Origin: Phormidesmis priestleyi Ana
Lineage (GTDB): Bacteria > Cyanobacteriota > Cyanobacteriia > Phormidesmidales > Phormidesmidaceae
DNA length: 64,000 nt
NCBI GenBank assembly: GCA_001314865.1
Contig: LJZR01000003.1
Location: forward strand, 16,463-80,462
Direction of reading: 5' to 3'
A program made the translations under genes and the position numbers. Positions 37,135 to 45,088 of this stretch are shown piece after piece. Below the pieces are notes generated by a model that had not been told where the DNA came from, ran no database searches, and was given only the letters and a program-made list of their open reading frames with translations. How positions within the stretch are numbered: the stretch's first letter is position 1; each line of letters starts with the position of its first letter.

Positions 37135-37311
37135 CTATAGCCGTGGCGCATTTGCAGAAGATGAGTAAGATGTCAGCGCTCCCCAAAGCAGTTTGGTGGT
37201 GACGATGAGTAAAAAAACGATAATTCCAACCATGATCGACATGTGGGGCACATGAACAATCGCTAGGGCGATTCCCAAGATGATTAGAGAAAGAATGCTC
37301 TTGTCCATCAT
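37135..37311 (-). CDS. Small membrane protein, 58 aa
   Basis: Not recognised. ATGATG start at 37309-37311 with a perfect AGGAGG Shine-Dalgarno 7 bp before it, the best ribosome site in the region. The product begins MMDKSILSLIILGIALAI, has two hydrophobic stretches (about 6-19 and 25-37) and ends in a Ser/Ala-rich tail. It is convergent with DUF1361 and followed by its tandem repeat. The strong ribosome site and clean hydrophobic pattern favour a real gene. Confidence 0.7.
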   Translation of the reverse strand: MMDKSILSLIILGIALAIVHVPHMSIMVGIIVFLLIVTTKLLWGALTSYSSSANAPRL

Positions 37312-37502
37312 TTCGCGCCTCCTGCGGCCGTTTGTAAGTCTTTTAATTTTGTTCTACTGGTCGTAGTTTATCCGATTTATATCTGTCGGTTTAGTCTACT
37401 TTTCAATGGTAACAATTACGCCTCAGCGCGATCCCCAAGACCCTAAGAGCTTAGTAACGCTTAATTTTTCTGGTGAGATGATAATCGTCATGTAAGCGGT
37501 TT

Positions 37503-39140
37503 TTAAATATCTTCGGGCTGCATTCCGGAGACGACGGGCGCAGTTTTACTCAGCTGTAGCTCGGGATGATCGCTCTCGGTTTGGCGGCAGTTCCACTCAT
37601 TTTTAAACAGTAAAACTGGGCGGTTGTAGCTGTCTTTGACCGTGGCGGTGTTAAAAATTCGGCCTGCTTTTTCGAGTGCAGGCCAGCCGCCAGTAACCCA
37701 ACGAGCCACCGTGTACCCAATCGGCTCTAGCCGAGTTTCTACGTTGTACTCATTTTGCAGCCGGAACTGCACTACCTCAAACTGAAGCTGTCCGACTGCT
37801 GCCAAAATGGGATCTCGCTTGGACTCGTCGGCAGAATACATGATTTGTACGGCGCCTTCTTCTCGGAGCTCGGATACGCCCTTGCGAAACTGCTTGAACT
37901 TAGAGGGGTTAGGATTTTTTAGGTAGGCAAACATTTCGGGAGAGAAGAAGGGTATGCCTTCGTATTCGAGCCGCTCGCCTTGGTAGATGGTGTCGCCAAT
38001 GGCAAATATACCTGGGTTATTGAGGCCGATGACATCGCCGGGATAGGCGACCTCTAACGATTCACGGCCCTGCCCAAATAGCTTTTGAGGGTGAGACAGG
38101 CGGACACTTTTGCCGGTGCGGGCGTGGCTGACGACCATGTCTTTTTCAAACTTGCCAGAGCACACACGGATAAAAGCAATGCGATCGCGATGCCTTGGGT
38201 CCATGTTGGCCTGTAGCTTAAACACAAAGCCCGAAAACTCTTCATGGGTGGGCGGCACCGGGCCAATGGTGCTCTCATGTGGCCCTGGTTTGAGCCCGTA
38301 GTCTAAAAAGGCATCTAAAAACAGCTCGACGCCAAAGTTAGTCATCGCGCTGCCAAAGAATACAGGCGTCATCTGACCGGCATGAATCATCTCTAAGTCT
38401 AGATCAGGGCCAATTTCATCCAGCATTTCTAGCTCTTCTTGCAACTGGTCGAACAGCTCTTGGCCAATGAGTTCGAGTAGTCGAGGATCGTCGAGGGTGA
38501 GCACGGTGTCTTTGGCTTCTTTGCTGCCGTGGGCGGTTCGCTCAAATAGGTGAACCTGCTTTTTGCGGCGGTCGAACACGCCTTTAAAGCGATCGCCCAT
38601 CCCAATTGGCCAATTAACCGCATAAGTCGTCAGCCCCAGTTCCTGCTCAATTTCATCTAGCAGCTCTAATGGCTCACGGCCTGGCCGATCTAGCTTATTA
38701 AAGAAAGTGAAAATCGGCATATCACGCATCCGACACACCTCAAAGAGCTTGCGCGTTTGCGGTTCTAGGCCCTTTGCGGCATCTTCTAGCATCACTGCAT
38801 TGTCAGCAGCGGCCAAGGTGCGATAGGTATCTTCACTAAAGTCTTGGTGGCCAGGGGTATCGAGTAGGTTTATCCAGTAGTCGTCGTAGCTAAATTGCAG
38901 CACCGTAGAGGTGATTGAAATGCCTCGCTGCTGCTCTAGTGCCATCCAGTCCGAAACAGCGTGCCGCTGCGCTCGCCTAGCCTTGACCGATCCTGCCTCG
39001 TGAATAGCCCCGCCATACAGCAGCAGCTTCTCGGTCAGCGTGGTTTTACCCGCGTCTGGGTGAGAAATAATGGCAAAGTTGCGGCGCTGTTCTACCGCTG
39101 CTGCGATTTCAGGGGTACTGGTGACAAGAGTAGAGGTCAT
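37503..39140 (-). CDS. prfC: Peptide chain release factor 3
   Basis: Translational GTPase that removes RF1/RF2 from the ribosome after termination. 545 aa. G1 is [12 protein letters not shown] (about 26-37), G2 RGISITS, G3 [16 protein letters not shown] and G4 NKLDR, followed by domain II and a C-terminal RF3-specific domain ([33 protein letters not shown]). Length and motifs are complete. ATG at 39140. Confidence 0.97.
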   Translation of the reverse strand: MTSTLVTSTPEIAAAVEQRRNFAIISHPDAGKTTLTEKLLLYGGAIHEAGSVKARRAQRHAVSDWMALEQQRGISITSTVLQFSYDDYWINLLDTPGHQDFSEDTYRTLAAADNAVMLEDAAKGLEPQTRKLFEVCRMRDMPIFTFFNKLDRPGREPLELLDEIEQELGLTTYAVNWPIGMGDRFKGVFDRRKKQVHLFERTAHGSKEAKDTVLTLDDPRLLELIGQELFDQLQEELEMLDEIGPDLDLEMIHAGQMTPVFFGSAMTNFGVELFLDAFLDYGLKPGPHESTIGPVPPTHEEFSGFVFKLQANMDPRHRDRIAFIRVCSGKFEKDMVVSHARTGKSVRLSHPQKLFGQGRESLEVAYPGDVIGLNNPGIFAIGDTIYQGERLEYEGIPFFSPEMFAYLKNPNPSKFKQFRKGVSELREEGAVQIMYSADESKRDPILAAVGQLQFEVVQFRLQNEYNVETRLEPIGYTVARWVTGGWPALEKAGRIFNTATVKDSYNRPVLLFKNEWNCRQTESDHPELQLSKTAPVVSGMQPEDI

Positions 39141-39449
39141 TTAGGCGGATAAATATCTCAACCTATCAATTGTAGTTCGCCCTTGTAGAATCATCGCCTT
39201 GAGTTGTCCATACCGGTGAAAACAAGTTATTTCAATATTAAAAAAATCAGTACGAATAGTGAAAATACGGACAAAATTAAATAAATTTATACTCAGATGA
39301 GCAATGGTCTACAGGTGTTTAGAGATATTTCTTTTAATATCTTTTCAAAACCTATTTTGTTGTCATTGCATTCTACCGGTAGCTTTGAATAAGGCCGCGT
39401 ATCGGTCCTATCCTCTTTTTTCCCTCTGATTTTTTGGAGTGCTTATAAA
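39141..39449. other. 309-bp divergent promoter region (prfC/aqpZ)
   Basis: AT-rich gap with no gene visible. It must contain the aqpZ and prfC promoters, but no box can be assigned. A GGAG ribosome site lies 10 bp before the aqpZ ATG. Confidence 0.6.
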
Positions 39450-40241
39450 ATGAACTTAACGAAAAAGTGTATCGCTGAGGCGGTTGGCACCTTTTGGCTA
39501 GTCTTAGGCGGCTGTGGTAGTGCTGTCTTAGCAGCGACCTTTATTGGTGCAGAAATTGGCCCAGACATTGCTTTTCCTCTGGGACTGGGCTTTTTGGGCG
39601 TTTCTTTAGCCTTTGGCCTGACGGTGCTAACCATGGCCTATGCCATTGGTCATATCTCTGGCTGTCACCTCAATCCAGCAGTATCCTTCGGATTATGGGC
39701 AGGGGGGCGTTTTCCTAGCTCTGACTTACTGCCCTACATCATTTCTCAGGTGGTGGGCGCTATTGTGGGTACTGCCGTTATCTACCTAGTCGCAACCGGT
39801 CAGTCGGGTTTTGATATGAGTGGTGCTACCTGGGCCGCTAATGGTTTTGGTGAACTCTCTCCGGGCAATTTTGGGCTCTTTGCCAGCTTCCTGACTGAAG
39901 TGGTGATGACCTTTATGTTTTTAGTGGTGATTTTAGGCGCTACAGACGGACGAGCTCCTCAAGGCTTTGCCCCAATTGCGATTGGAATGGCTCTTACGCT
40001 CATCCATTTGATCAGCATTCCGGTGACGAATACCTCGGTAAACCCCGCGCGGAGTCTTGGCCCAGCCTTGTTTGCAGGGCCTGAGTATTTAGCTCAGGTC
40101 TGGCTATTTTGGGTTGCGCCTATTTTAGGCGCTATTCTGGCAGGCTGGTTTTATAAGAACGTATTAGAAGAAGCTGCGAAGCCAGATATTGCGGGTGATG
40201 TTATCTCTTCGGCACCTTCTGCAACGGTTAGAAATCCGTAA
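39450..40241 (+). CDS. aqpZ: Aquaporin Z
   Basis: Water channel of the MIP family in the plasma membrane, 263 aa with six membrane helices. The two half-helix signatures are [10 protein letters not shown] (about 71-80) and [13 protein letters not shown] (about 193-205). The [19 protein letters not shown] stretch contains the His and Arg of the narrow water-selective filter found in AqpZ, arguing against a glycerol facilitator. The start is ATG with GGAG upstream. A perfect terminator follows. Confidence 0.96.
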   Translation: MNLTKKCIAEAVGTFWLVLGGCGSAVLAATFIGAEIGPDIAFPLGLGFLGVSLAFGLTVLTMAYAIGHISGCHLNPAVSFGLWAGGRFPSSDLLPYIISQVVGAIVGTAVIYLVATGQSGFDMSGATWAANGFGELSPGNFGLFASFLTEVVMTFMFLVVILGATDGRAPQGFAPIAIGMALTLIHLISIPVTNTSVNPARSLGPALFAGPEYLAQVWLFWVAPILGAILAGWFYKNVLEEAAKPDIAGDVISSAPSATVRNP

Positions 40242-40256
40242 AGTGGTGGCCTCAAT

Positions 40257-40330
40257 TAGTTAATTAGTTACCTCTAGTTGCCTTCACTAGTTGCCTTCAC
40301 TAGTTGTCTTCACTTAATTAGTTACCTCAA
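40257..40330. repeat. Tandem repeats after aqpZ
   Basis: Repeats of TTAGTTAA(TT) and three copies of a TAGTTGCCTTCAC(TAGTTGTCTTCAC) 13-bp unit between the aqpZ stop and its terminator. Confidence 0.85.
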
Positions 40331-40338
40331 TGTAACGA

Positions 40339-40391
40339 AAAAACGGCCTATCGTAATTCTCCTGATGAGGGAATAGCGATAGGCCGTTTTT
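40339..40391 (+). terminator. Intrinsic terminator of aqpZ
   Basis: Perfect 15-bp stem AAAAACGGCCTATCG / CGATAGGCCGTTTTT with a 23-nt loop, then CTTTATTTT. It lies between aqpZ and the converging small ORF; the A/T symmetry allows function in both directions. Confidence 0.93.
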
Positions 40392-40450
40392 CTTTATTTT
40401 GCGCCTTTATCTAGAGGTCTCTGGGTGTATTTAGAGGTATCTGAGCGTAT

Positions 40451-40627
40451 TTAGGCGCTGGGTCTAGAGGGTTTGGAGTCGGTTTGTTCTTTTTTGGAGC
40501 GGTTTTCGATCATTCCAAAGAGGATAGAAGGCAGTGTGAGCATAGCGATAAGTCCGGCCATGTATACAACAACTTCTAGGCCAGAGGGCATGTAAAAGAG
40601 ATCAAAAAGGGTTGTGTAGGCAAGCAT
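40451..40627 (-). CDS. Small membrane protein, 58 aa
   Basis: Not recognised. ATG at 40627, TAA at 40451. The product starts MLAYTTLFDLFYMPSG, has one strong hydrophobic span (about residues 18-40) and a charged C-terminal tail with ENRSKKEQTDSKPSR. It resembles in layout the small single-span subunits of photosynthetic or NDH complexes, but no match can be claimed. No clear Shine-Dalgarno. The location beside the bidirectional terminator, in convergence with aqpZ, fits a real gene. Confidence 0.55.
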   Translation of the reverse strand: MLAYTTLFDLFYMPSGLEVVVYMAGLIAMLTLPSILFGMIENRSKKEQTDSKPSRPSA

Positions 40628-40775
40628 AAAACGAATTTTGTGAGGGCGTTCAATACTGTGGTGATAACACTCTCTTCAAGAGCATGGGCTGCGTTTGTAT
40701 CGATTCGTTTCATGCAGATAATTTGCTTATTGTTTTGCTTGTAGATTCTTTGCAGTATGTGTAGACCTGTTTACC

Positions 40776-40850
40776 AACTGATAGCTTACAAACTGACCAC
40801 TTGAAAACTGATAGCTTACAAACTGATAGCTTACAAACTGATAACGACTA
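40776..40850. repeat. 16-bp tandem repeat (AACTGATAGCTTACAA)
   Basis: Three good copies and two degenerate copies of the unit, ending right beside the 3' end of the zinc-ribbon gene on the minus strand; the unit's GATAACGAC/GATAGCTTA region overlaps that gene's last codons and stop. Confidence 0.88.
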
Positions 40851-41169
40851 AGACCAGAATAATTAGGATTGCGATCGCTAATCGGAGCCCATCTTTACCC
40901 TTTCGAGCAATGGGATGCAGCGCCTGACGAGTGGGTGGGGGCGGTGTTGAAACATCTTGATACAGCGTGCAGGTCATGGCCGTTGGTCGCTTGGGAAATG
41001 TGCAGCTGTCATCGGCATCGTAGGTGCAGGTGGCGCATAGGGGAATATCGCCTTCGGCACGGTGTAGCGGCATTCCAGCATGGCCATGCGCGACGAGTGT
41101 GAGGTTGCACTGCGGGCAGCGGATGGCATTCGTCGGTAGGGTGCGATCGCACCTTGGGCAGTTAGCCAT
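40831..41169 (-). CDS. Zinc-ribbon protein with C-terminal membrane anchor
   Basis: 112 aa. Residues 4-21 contain CPRC...CPQC, a rubredoxin-type zinc ribbon; a second Cys group (CATC, DSC, MTC) follows at about 45-68. A single hydrophobic helix at the very C-terminus (about 94-112, IAILIILVLVVIS) makes it tail-anchored with the zinc domain in the cytoplasm. Function unknown. Confidence 0.78.
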   Translation of the reverse strand: MANCPRCDRTLPTNAIRCPQCNLTLVAHGHAGMPLHRAEGDIPLCATCTYDADDSCTFPKRPTAMTCTLYQDVSTPPPPTRQALHPIARKGKDGLRLAIAILIILVLVVISL

Positions 41170-41448
41170 GGTAAAAGTTAGTAAAAGTCAGTAAAAGTCT
41201 CGGCAAAAAACTCAGCAAAAGTCTCAGTACAAGTCATAAAGCTACTGTCCCAGTTATCGCTTACCGTAGTCCCTTTTAACATCTGCCTTTTAACAGCTGT
41301 CTTTTCGCATCTGTCTTTTAGCATTTGTCTTTTAATGGGCGTTCGGTAGAGCCATTCGGTAAACCGCCCGCGATAGGCGGAATTGTTTGCCAAAATAGGG
41401 AAGTAAACTGCGCTCACGTAACAGGCGCTTAACGATGTGGAGCTTGCT
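41170..41448. repeat. Repeat-filled spacer before the phasin-like gene
   Basis: Contains several AGTAAAAGTC units (about 41173-41232) next to the zinc-ribbon start, then four to five copies of a 13-bp CATCTGTCTTTTA-like unit (about 41275-41335). No gene seen. Confidence 0.8.
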
Positions 41449-41772
41449 ATGGATACCTCGAACTTACTCAGACAGCTATTGATGCTAGGCGTGGGCACCA
41501 CTTCGCTAGTGGCCGAGCGAGTCAAACAAATGAGTGAGGAATTGGTGCGCGACGGCAAGCTAGATCCGGATCAAGCCAAGGGCTTTGTCGATGACTTTAT
41601 GTCGCAAATCAATGTGGATCAAAAAGCCGTCGAAAAGCAAATGCAGCGGCAAGTTCGCAATATTATGCAAGATTTGGGCGTGCCTCGTCAGTCGGAAATG
41701 GACGAGCTACGCGGCAGGTTAGATCGGCTAGAGCGTCAGCTACGCGATCTAGAGAATAAGGACTGGCGATGA
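41449..41772 (+). CDS. Phasin-family-like protein
   Basis: 107 aa from the ATG at 41449, chosen because GGAG stands 6 bp before it; the in-frame GTG at 41437 overlaps this ribosome site. The N-terminal hydrophobic helix ([20 protein letters not shown]) is followed by [17 protein letters not shown] and a C-terminal coiled coil ([19 protein letters not shown]). This pattern is that of small phasin-like proteins common in cyanobacteria, which may coat polyhydroxyalkanoate granules or act as helical scaffolds. No PHA genes are nearby. Confidence 0.77.
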   Translation: MDTSNLLRQLLMLGVGTTSLVAERVKQMSEELVRDGKLDPDQAKGFVDDFMSQINVDQKAVEKQMQRQVRNIMQDLGVPRQSEMDELRGRLDRLERQLRDLENKDWR

Positions 41773-41842
41773 AGCGCCTTCATACTTTTGCCTATCCGTC
41801 GTACACTATGCAAAAGAAACGAGAGCTCATCCCAATGAACCT

Positions 41843-42472
41843 ATGAGAGAAATACTAATTAGCTTTGGTGTGGTGGTTGCCTGCGTCGCAGTGCTGCTCG
41901 TTGCCCAGTTTACGGGTGGCGATGGTGAAGTGGCGATCGCCGACAGGGCAACTGAGGCCCCCACTGCTCAAACACAAGTTCAGACACCAGTTTCAGAAAA
42001 AGCACCATCAGAAACATCGGCAGAAACATCGGCAGAAACATTGGTGGCTCAAGGCAGTGCCAGTGATTTGGTTACCGGAAGTACTACAGGAGGAGATGCT
42101 GTGACTAACCCAGCCGCAGATGCTAATAATATTGTCACGACCGACTCGGGCCTAAAGTATGAGGTCATTACCGAAGGTGAAGGGGCGCAGCCTCAGACAG
42201 GTAATCGTGTGTTTGTCCATTATGTTGGCACACTCGAAGATGGCACTAAGTTTGATAGTTCGCGCGATCGCGGTCGTCCCTTCGACTTCACTATTGGCCA
42301 AGGCCAGGTGATCAAAGGCTGGGATGAAGGCGTCGGCATGATGAAAGTTGGCGATAGACGTAAGCTCATTATTCCGCCCGAGCTAGGCTACGGCGCTCGC
42401 GGTGCAGGCGGTGTGATTCCTCCCAACGCTACGCTTATTTTTGATGTAGAGCTACTGCGCATCGGCAGCTAG
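41843..42472 (+). CDS. FKBP-type peptidyl-prolyl cis-trans isomerase
   Basis: Membrane-anchored or periplasmic/lumenal folding factor, 209 aa. An N-terminal hydrophobic segment (about 3-24) is followed by a Thr/Glu/Ala-rich linker with three ETSA repeats from a 12-bp tandem unit (about 42010-42045). The FKBP domain at about 98-208 is complete: [60 protein letters not shown] at 41843. The last gene before the AT-rich island. Confidence 0.92.
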   Translation: MREILISFGVVVACVAVLLVAQFTGGDGEVAIADRATEAPTAQTQVQTPVSEKAPSETSAETSAETLVAQGSASDLVTGSTTGGDAVTNPAADANNIVTTDSGLKYEVITEGEGAQPQTGNRVFVHYVGTLEDGTKFDSSRDRGRPFDFTIGQGQVIKGWDEGVGMMKVGDRRKLIIPPELGYGARGAGGVIPPNATLIFDVELLRIGS

Positions 42473-42554
42473 TAATCTCCATCCTATGTAGTTAGTTTGA
42501 AAGCTAGTTTGGAGTCCTCAAGTTGCTGAAGTCCCTATTTGGGTGGTGCCCCAT

Positions 42555-42958
42555 AGGTAAGGATGACTGAATTTTATATGCAGCAAGGGACATCAAGATT
42601 TATAGCCCTTAAGGCGCTAAGTATATATGCTCGTTAAGGGCTGGAATACTTGTCCTCCCGTGGATTGTGGGTTGAAATCCTGTGAATAACCAGGATACGT
42701 ATTCAGAAGTTAGCTTCATTGGTCGAAACCCATTCAGAGACAGATAGATCTAAAATTAGTGCCCTATATAAATCAAGGGGGTTAGCCCTTTTGGATGAGC
42801 TAAAAAGATAGTGGATCGCCTCGGTTGACCCACAAGTGCGAAATCGAACCCCTTTTGCTGGGCAACACTAAAGATATGCCTCAAACCCTTGCCAGGAGAG
42901 AGGCACTAAATTCCGATCTATCTGTCAGAGAGAGGCTTACAACCATCCTTACCTTTTT
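42555..42958 (+). ncRNA. Candidate structured non-coding RNA, about 400 nt
   Basis: No open frame, but dense and nested pairing. Closing helix: AGGTAAGGATG (42555-42565) with CATCCTTACCT (42944-42954), 11 perfect pairs, and a TTTTT run immediately 3'. Inner elements: AGCCCTTAA (42604-42612)/TTAAGGGCT (42634-42642), extended below by GGACA/TGTCC; ATCCTG/CAGGAT (42677-42696); GAAG-TTAG-CTTC (42706-42717); and a long arm, 42739-42763 with 42902-42926, in which 22 of 25 aligned positions pair. Within the arm's tip are AAGGG/CCCTT and TGCCTC/GAGGCA; the latter shares 42902-42905 with the arm, so the two are mutually exclusive. The pattern does not match tmRNA, RNase P RNA, 6S RNA, a group I or II intron, or a riboswitch I know. 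The strand is chosen from the T-run only. Confidence 0.6.
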
Positions 42959-42980
42959 AGGACTACCCGTTTAAACAGAT

Positions 42981-43110
42981 TTGTCGCGAAATAAGAAAAA
43001 TAATCGCTGAACCCATTGATATACATGGCTTTCAGGTGATTGTCCTTGAAATGGCTGAAAGCTCCTAATCAAAAGACTTTCAGCCATTTTAAGGGCTTAT
43101 TTCGCAACAG
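42981..43110. mobile_element. MITE-like palindromic element, 130 bp
   Basis: Ends are inverted repeats TTGTCGCGAAATAAG and CTTATTTCGCAACAG (13 of 15 complementary). Just inside the right end is an 18-bp stem, CCTTGAAATGGCTGAAAG (43044-43061) with CTTTCAGCCATTTTAAGG (43077-43094), one G-T pair. The element has no coding capacity, so it would be a non-autonomous element mobilised by a transposase elsewhere. No clear target duplication flanks it. The 178 bp between it and the AIPR gene hold nothing recognisable. Confidence 0.6.
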
Positions 43111-43288
43111 TTCTCTTATTGGTAAGCAATTTCAAATTCCAACTTACAGACATGTATGTTGCTTCAGCGAGGAACGATCTTACTGGGTTTCAGCCGCTTA
43201 GATCTGCTAGACGTATTTGACGGTGATTCAAGGCGAACGAGAAATCAATGGTTTTGGGCGTCCGTAGTCTGGAATTTAGAATTTCTGC

Positions 43289-45013
43289 TTATTGGTCAAC
43301 TGTATTTATTAAAAATTTTTCGTCAACAGATTTTTTAAATCCTGCCTGTACTAGTATTCTGGCGTCAGTCATTGGCTCTTTAGCTGTCGAGCTGTATTCT
43401 TTGAGAGCTTCTTCAAATCTATCTATTAATTCTTCTCCGTCTCTATTCGTTTTATAGTGCAAATACAATATATAAAATATTTTTTGGTCGATAACGACGT
43501 ATCCGTGTTTTTTTTGTTTGGTTTCATATAGTGATGTTAGTTCAAAATATTTTTTGATCTGTCCAGGACTGTCCTCAACTACTAAGACCTCTTCCCCAAA
43601 AATTTCGTCATAGTGCTTATCAAATATTTGTTTTTTTCTGCTAGATGCTTTGTGTGGATTACCCTTTAGAGAATAAAGGACTTGGCCAAATCGCTCCATG
43701 CTAATTTGGTATTTGTATGTTCTGTCGTCAGTCAGTCCCGTATCACCTGTCTTTCTTGAATAAGCTACTTCGTATTCACGTAGATACTGCTCTAGATGCA
43801 TTTGCTCAGGTCTGAGAGACTTTAGATCTACGCTAGATATAGAGTTTTGACTGTTAGTATATTCAGCTATTTTGTTATTCAGTACCTTATCGTTCGTAGT
43901 CTTGAAGATTCTCACCAATATTTGACTGTTAGAGAGATATTCGTCTATATTCCCTTCGTCAAACTTGTGGAATTTGTGTATTGTTCTTAATGTTTGACCG
44001 CCGTTTATTACTTGAAAGGACTTTAGTTTAAGTTTTATTTTTTTGTTTGCGTTAGTATTGATAGCCTCAATATCTTCTGCGATTAGCGTCAAGCCATTGT
44101 TATACATGAAAAACTTTGAGGGTTCCTTTTTCAGTGTTGTTGAGATGTTTTTGTTATACTTTGAACGTGCTACAAACCCTCTGACATTATCAAATAAAAC
44201 AGAGTAGTCTAGCTCTATATCCCTTAGATCTTGTACATTTTCCATGTTATATTGATTTCTCATTTCTTCGCTATTACATGTAATACGTATGATCTCATTG
44301 ATCGGAAGTCTAATGATGTACGATTTTGATGACGAAATTGGATCCTCTGAGAACGACATAATCGCATCAGTATCTAACATTAATTCCGCATTGATTGGTT
44401 CAGGACGGATAGACATATATTGGCTTATTTGCACTAGTCCCACCGCCTTTACCTCTAGTCCATAAGCCTGTTCTAGCCTTTTTATATCCTCATTTGATTT
44501 CTTTAGCTCTATATTCTCATTACTTACTACATATAAATGTAGCTTCCATTCATCATTGCTATTCAACTTCTCTATAATAGAAATCGCAAATTCTTTTATT
44601 TTCCCTTCTAGGTTATCTGTTTGCTCCGTAGTCAATGCGTTGACGAACTTTGCAGATATAAATGCTTCGTTTAGGCACTGAGCTTTACCAGGATTGAACT
44701 TTTCTCTATACTTGAAATTAAACAAGTTAATAGAAAAATCCTCCTCATTAATATGGATTGCATCAATGCCACAATCATCTTTCTTTGTTTCTCCTAATAC
44801 CAATTGATTAAATTCAGTATCTGTTACTAAATCTCTTAAATCGAAGATGTCTCGAATGCCGCAAACATTCTCTAATATGAAGAGATAGAATCCTAGTCGT
44901 TCTCTCTTTTTGGGTTCTTTTACTTTTTGGCCGCAGTTAGAGTCGTTTAACAGTATATCTGCATATTTTTCAGATTTTTTTGCGACTAGTTTGAAATCAT
45001 TGATATTAGGCAT
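43289..45013 (-). CDS. AIPR (abortive infection phage resistance) family protein
   Basis: About 574 aa from the ATG at 45013; an in-frame GTG at 45019 is an alternative start. The AIPR core (about 270-345) shows RGFVARSKYNKNISTTL, FFMYNNGLTLIAEDI and FQVINGGQTLRTIHKF. The N-terminal third resembles the restriction-endonuclease-like region of this family (DDCGIDAIHI...FNFKYREKF, with D-x(n)-K spacing), suggestive of nuclease function but not proven. AIPR proteins are linked to abortive infection and often occur in defence islands. The gene is clearly more AT-rich than neighbours, uses TTT/AAA/ATA-rich codons and has no HIP1 site, indicating recent horizontal gain. It lies directly after dnaB on the same strand. 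Confidence 0.85.
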   Translation of the reverse strand: MPNINDFKLVAKKSEKYADILLNDSNCGQKVKEPKKRERLGFYLFILENVCGIRDIFDLRDLVTDTEFNQLVLGETKKDDCGIDAIHINEEDFSINLFNFKYREKFNPGKAQCLNEAFISAKFVNALTTEQTDNLEGKIKEFAISIIEKLNSNDEWKLHLYVVSNENIELKKSNEDIKRLEQAYGLEVKAVGLVQISQYMSIRPEPINAELMLDTDAIMSFSEDPISSSKSYIIRLPINEIIRITCNSEEMRNQYNMENVQDLRDIELDYSVLFDNVRGFVARSKYNKNISTTLKKEPSKFFMYNNGLTLIAEDIEAINTNANKKIKLKLKSFQVINGGQTLRTIHKFHKFDEGNIDEYLSNSQILVRIFKTTNDKVLNNKIAEYTNSQNSISSVDLKSLRPEQMHLEQYLREYEVAYSRKTGDTGLTDDRTYKYQISMERFGQVLYSLKGNPHKASSRKKQIFDKHYDEIFGEEVLVVEDSPGQIKKYFELTSLYETKQKKHGYVVIDQKIFYILYLHYKTNRDGEELIDRFEEALKEYSSTAKEPMTDARILVQAGFKKSVDEKFLINTVDQ

Positions 45014-45054
45014 ATTCACTTAAATGCTTTAGGTTGCCACATTAGTTTAGCGGG

Positions 45055-45088
45055 CCGGAACTATTTTCTTAGAAAAGATTAGTCCCGG
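45055..45088. terminator. Imperfect hairpin at the dnaB stop codon
   Basis: CCGGAACTA / TAGTCCCGG (one mismatch) enclosing TTTTC/GAAAA. It spans the dnaB stop codon (TAA at 45079-45081 on the minus strand), so it can form in the dnaB mRNA end. There is no strong T-run; it is a possible terminator or processing site marking the boundary between dnaB and the acquired AIPR gene. Confidence 0.5.

Noticed and set aside
41437-41448. GTG start for the phasin-like gene
   Set aside because: The GTG overlaps the GGAG ribosome site that serves the ATG at 41449.
42660-42860. T-loop-like words (GGTCGAAACC, GGGTTGAAATCC, AATCGAACCCC) suggesting tRNA or tmRNA inside the structured region
   Set aside because: None can be completed to a cloverleaf: the T-stems need several wobble pairs or do not pair, and matching acceptor strands are absent. 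There is also no tag frame as in tmRNA.
42555-42958. Group I or group II intron
   Set aside because: No flanking exon halves of a tRNA or protein gene, no group II domain V hairpin and no convincing group I core; AAAGATATG alone is not enough.
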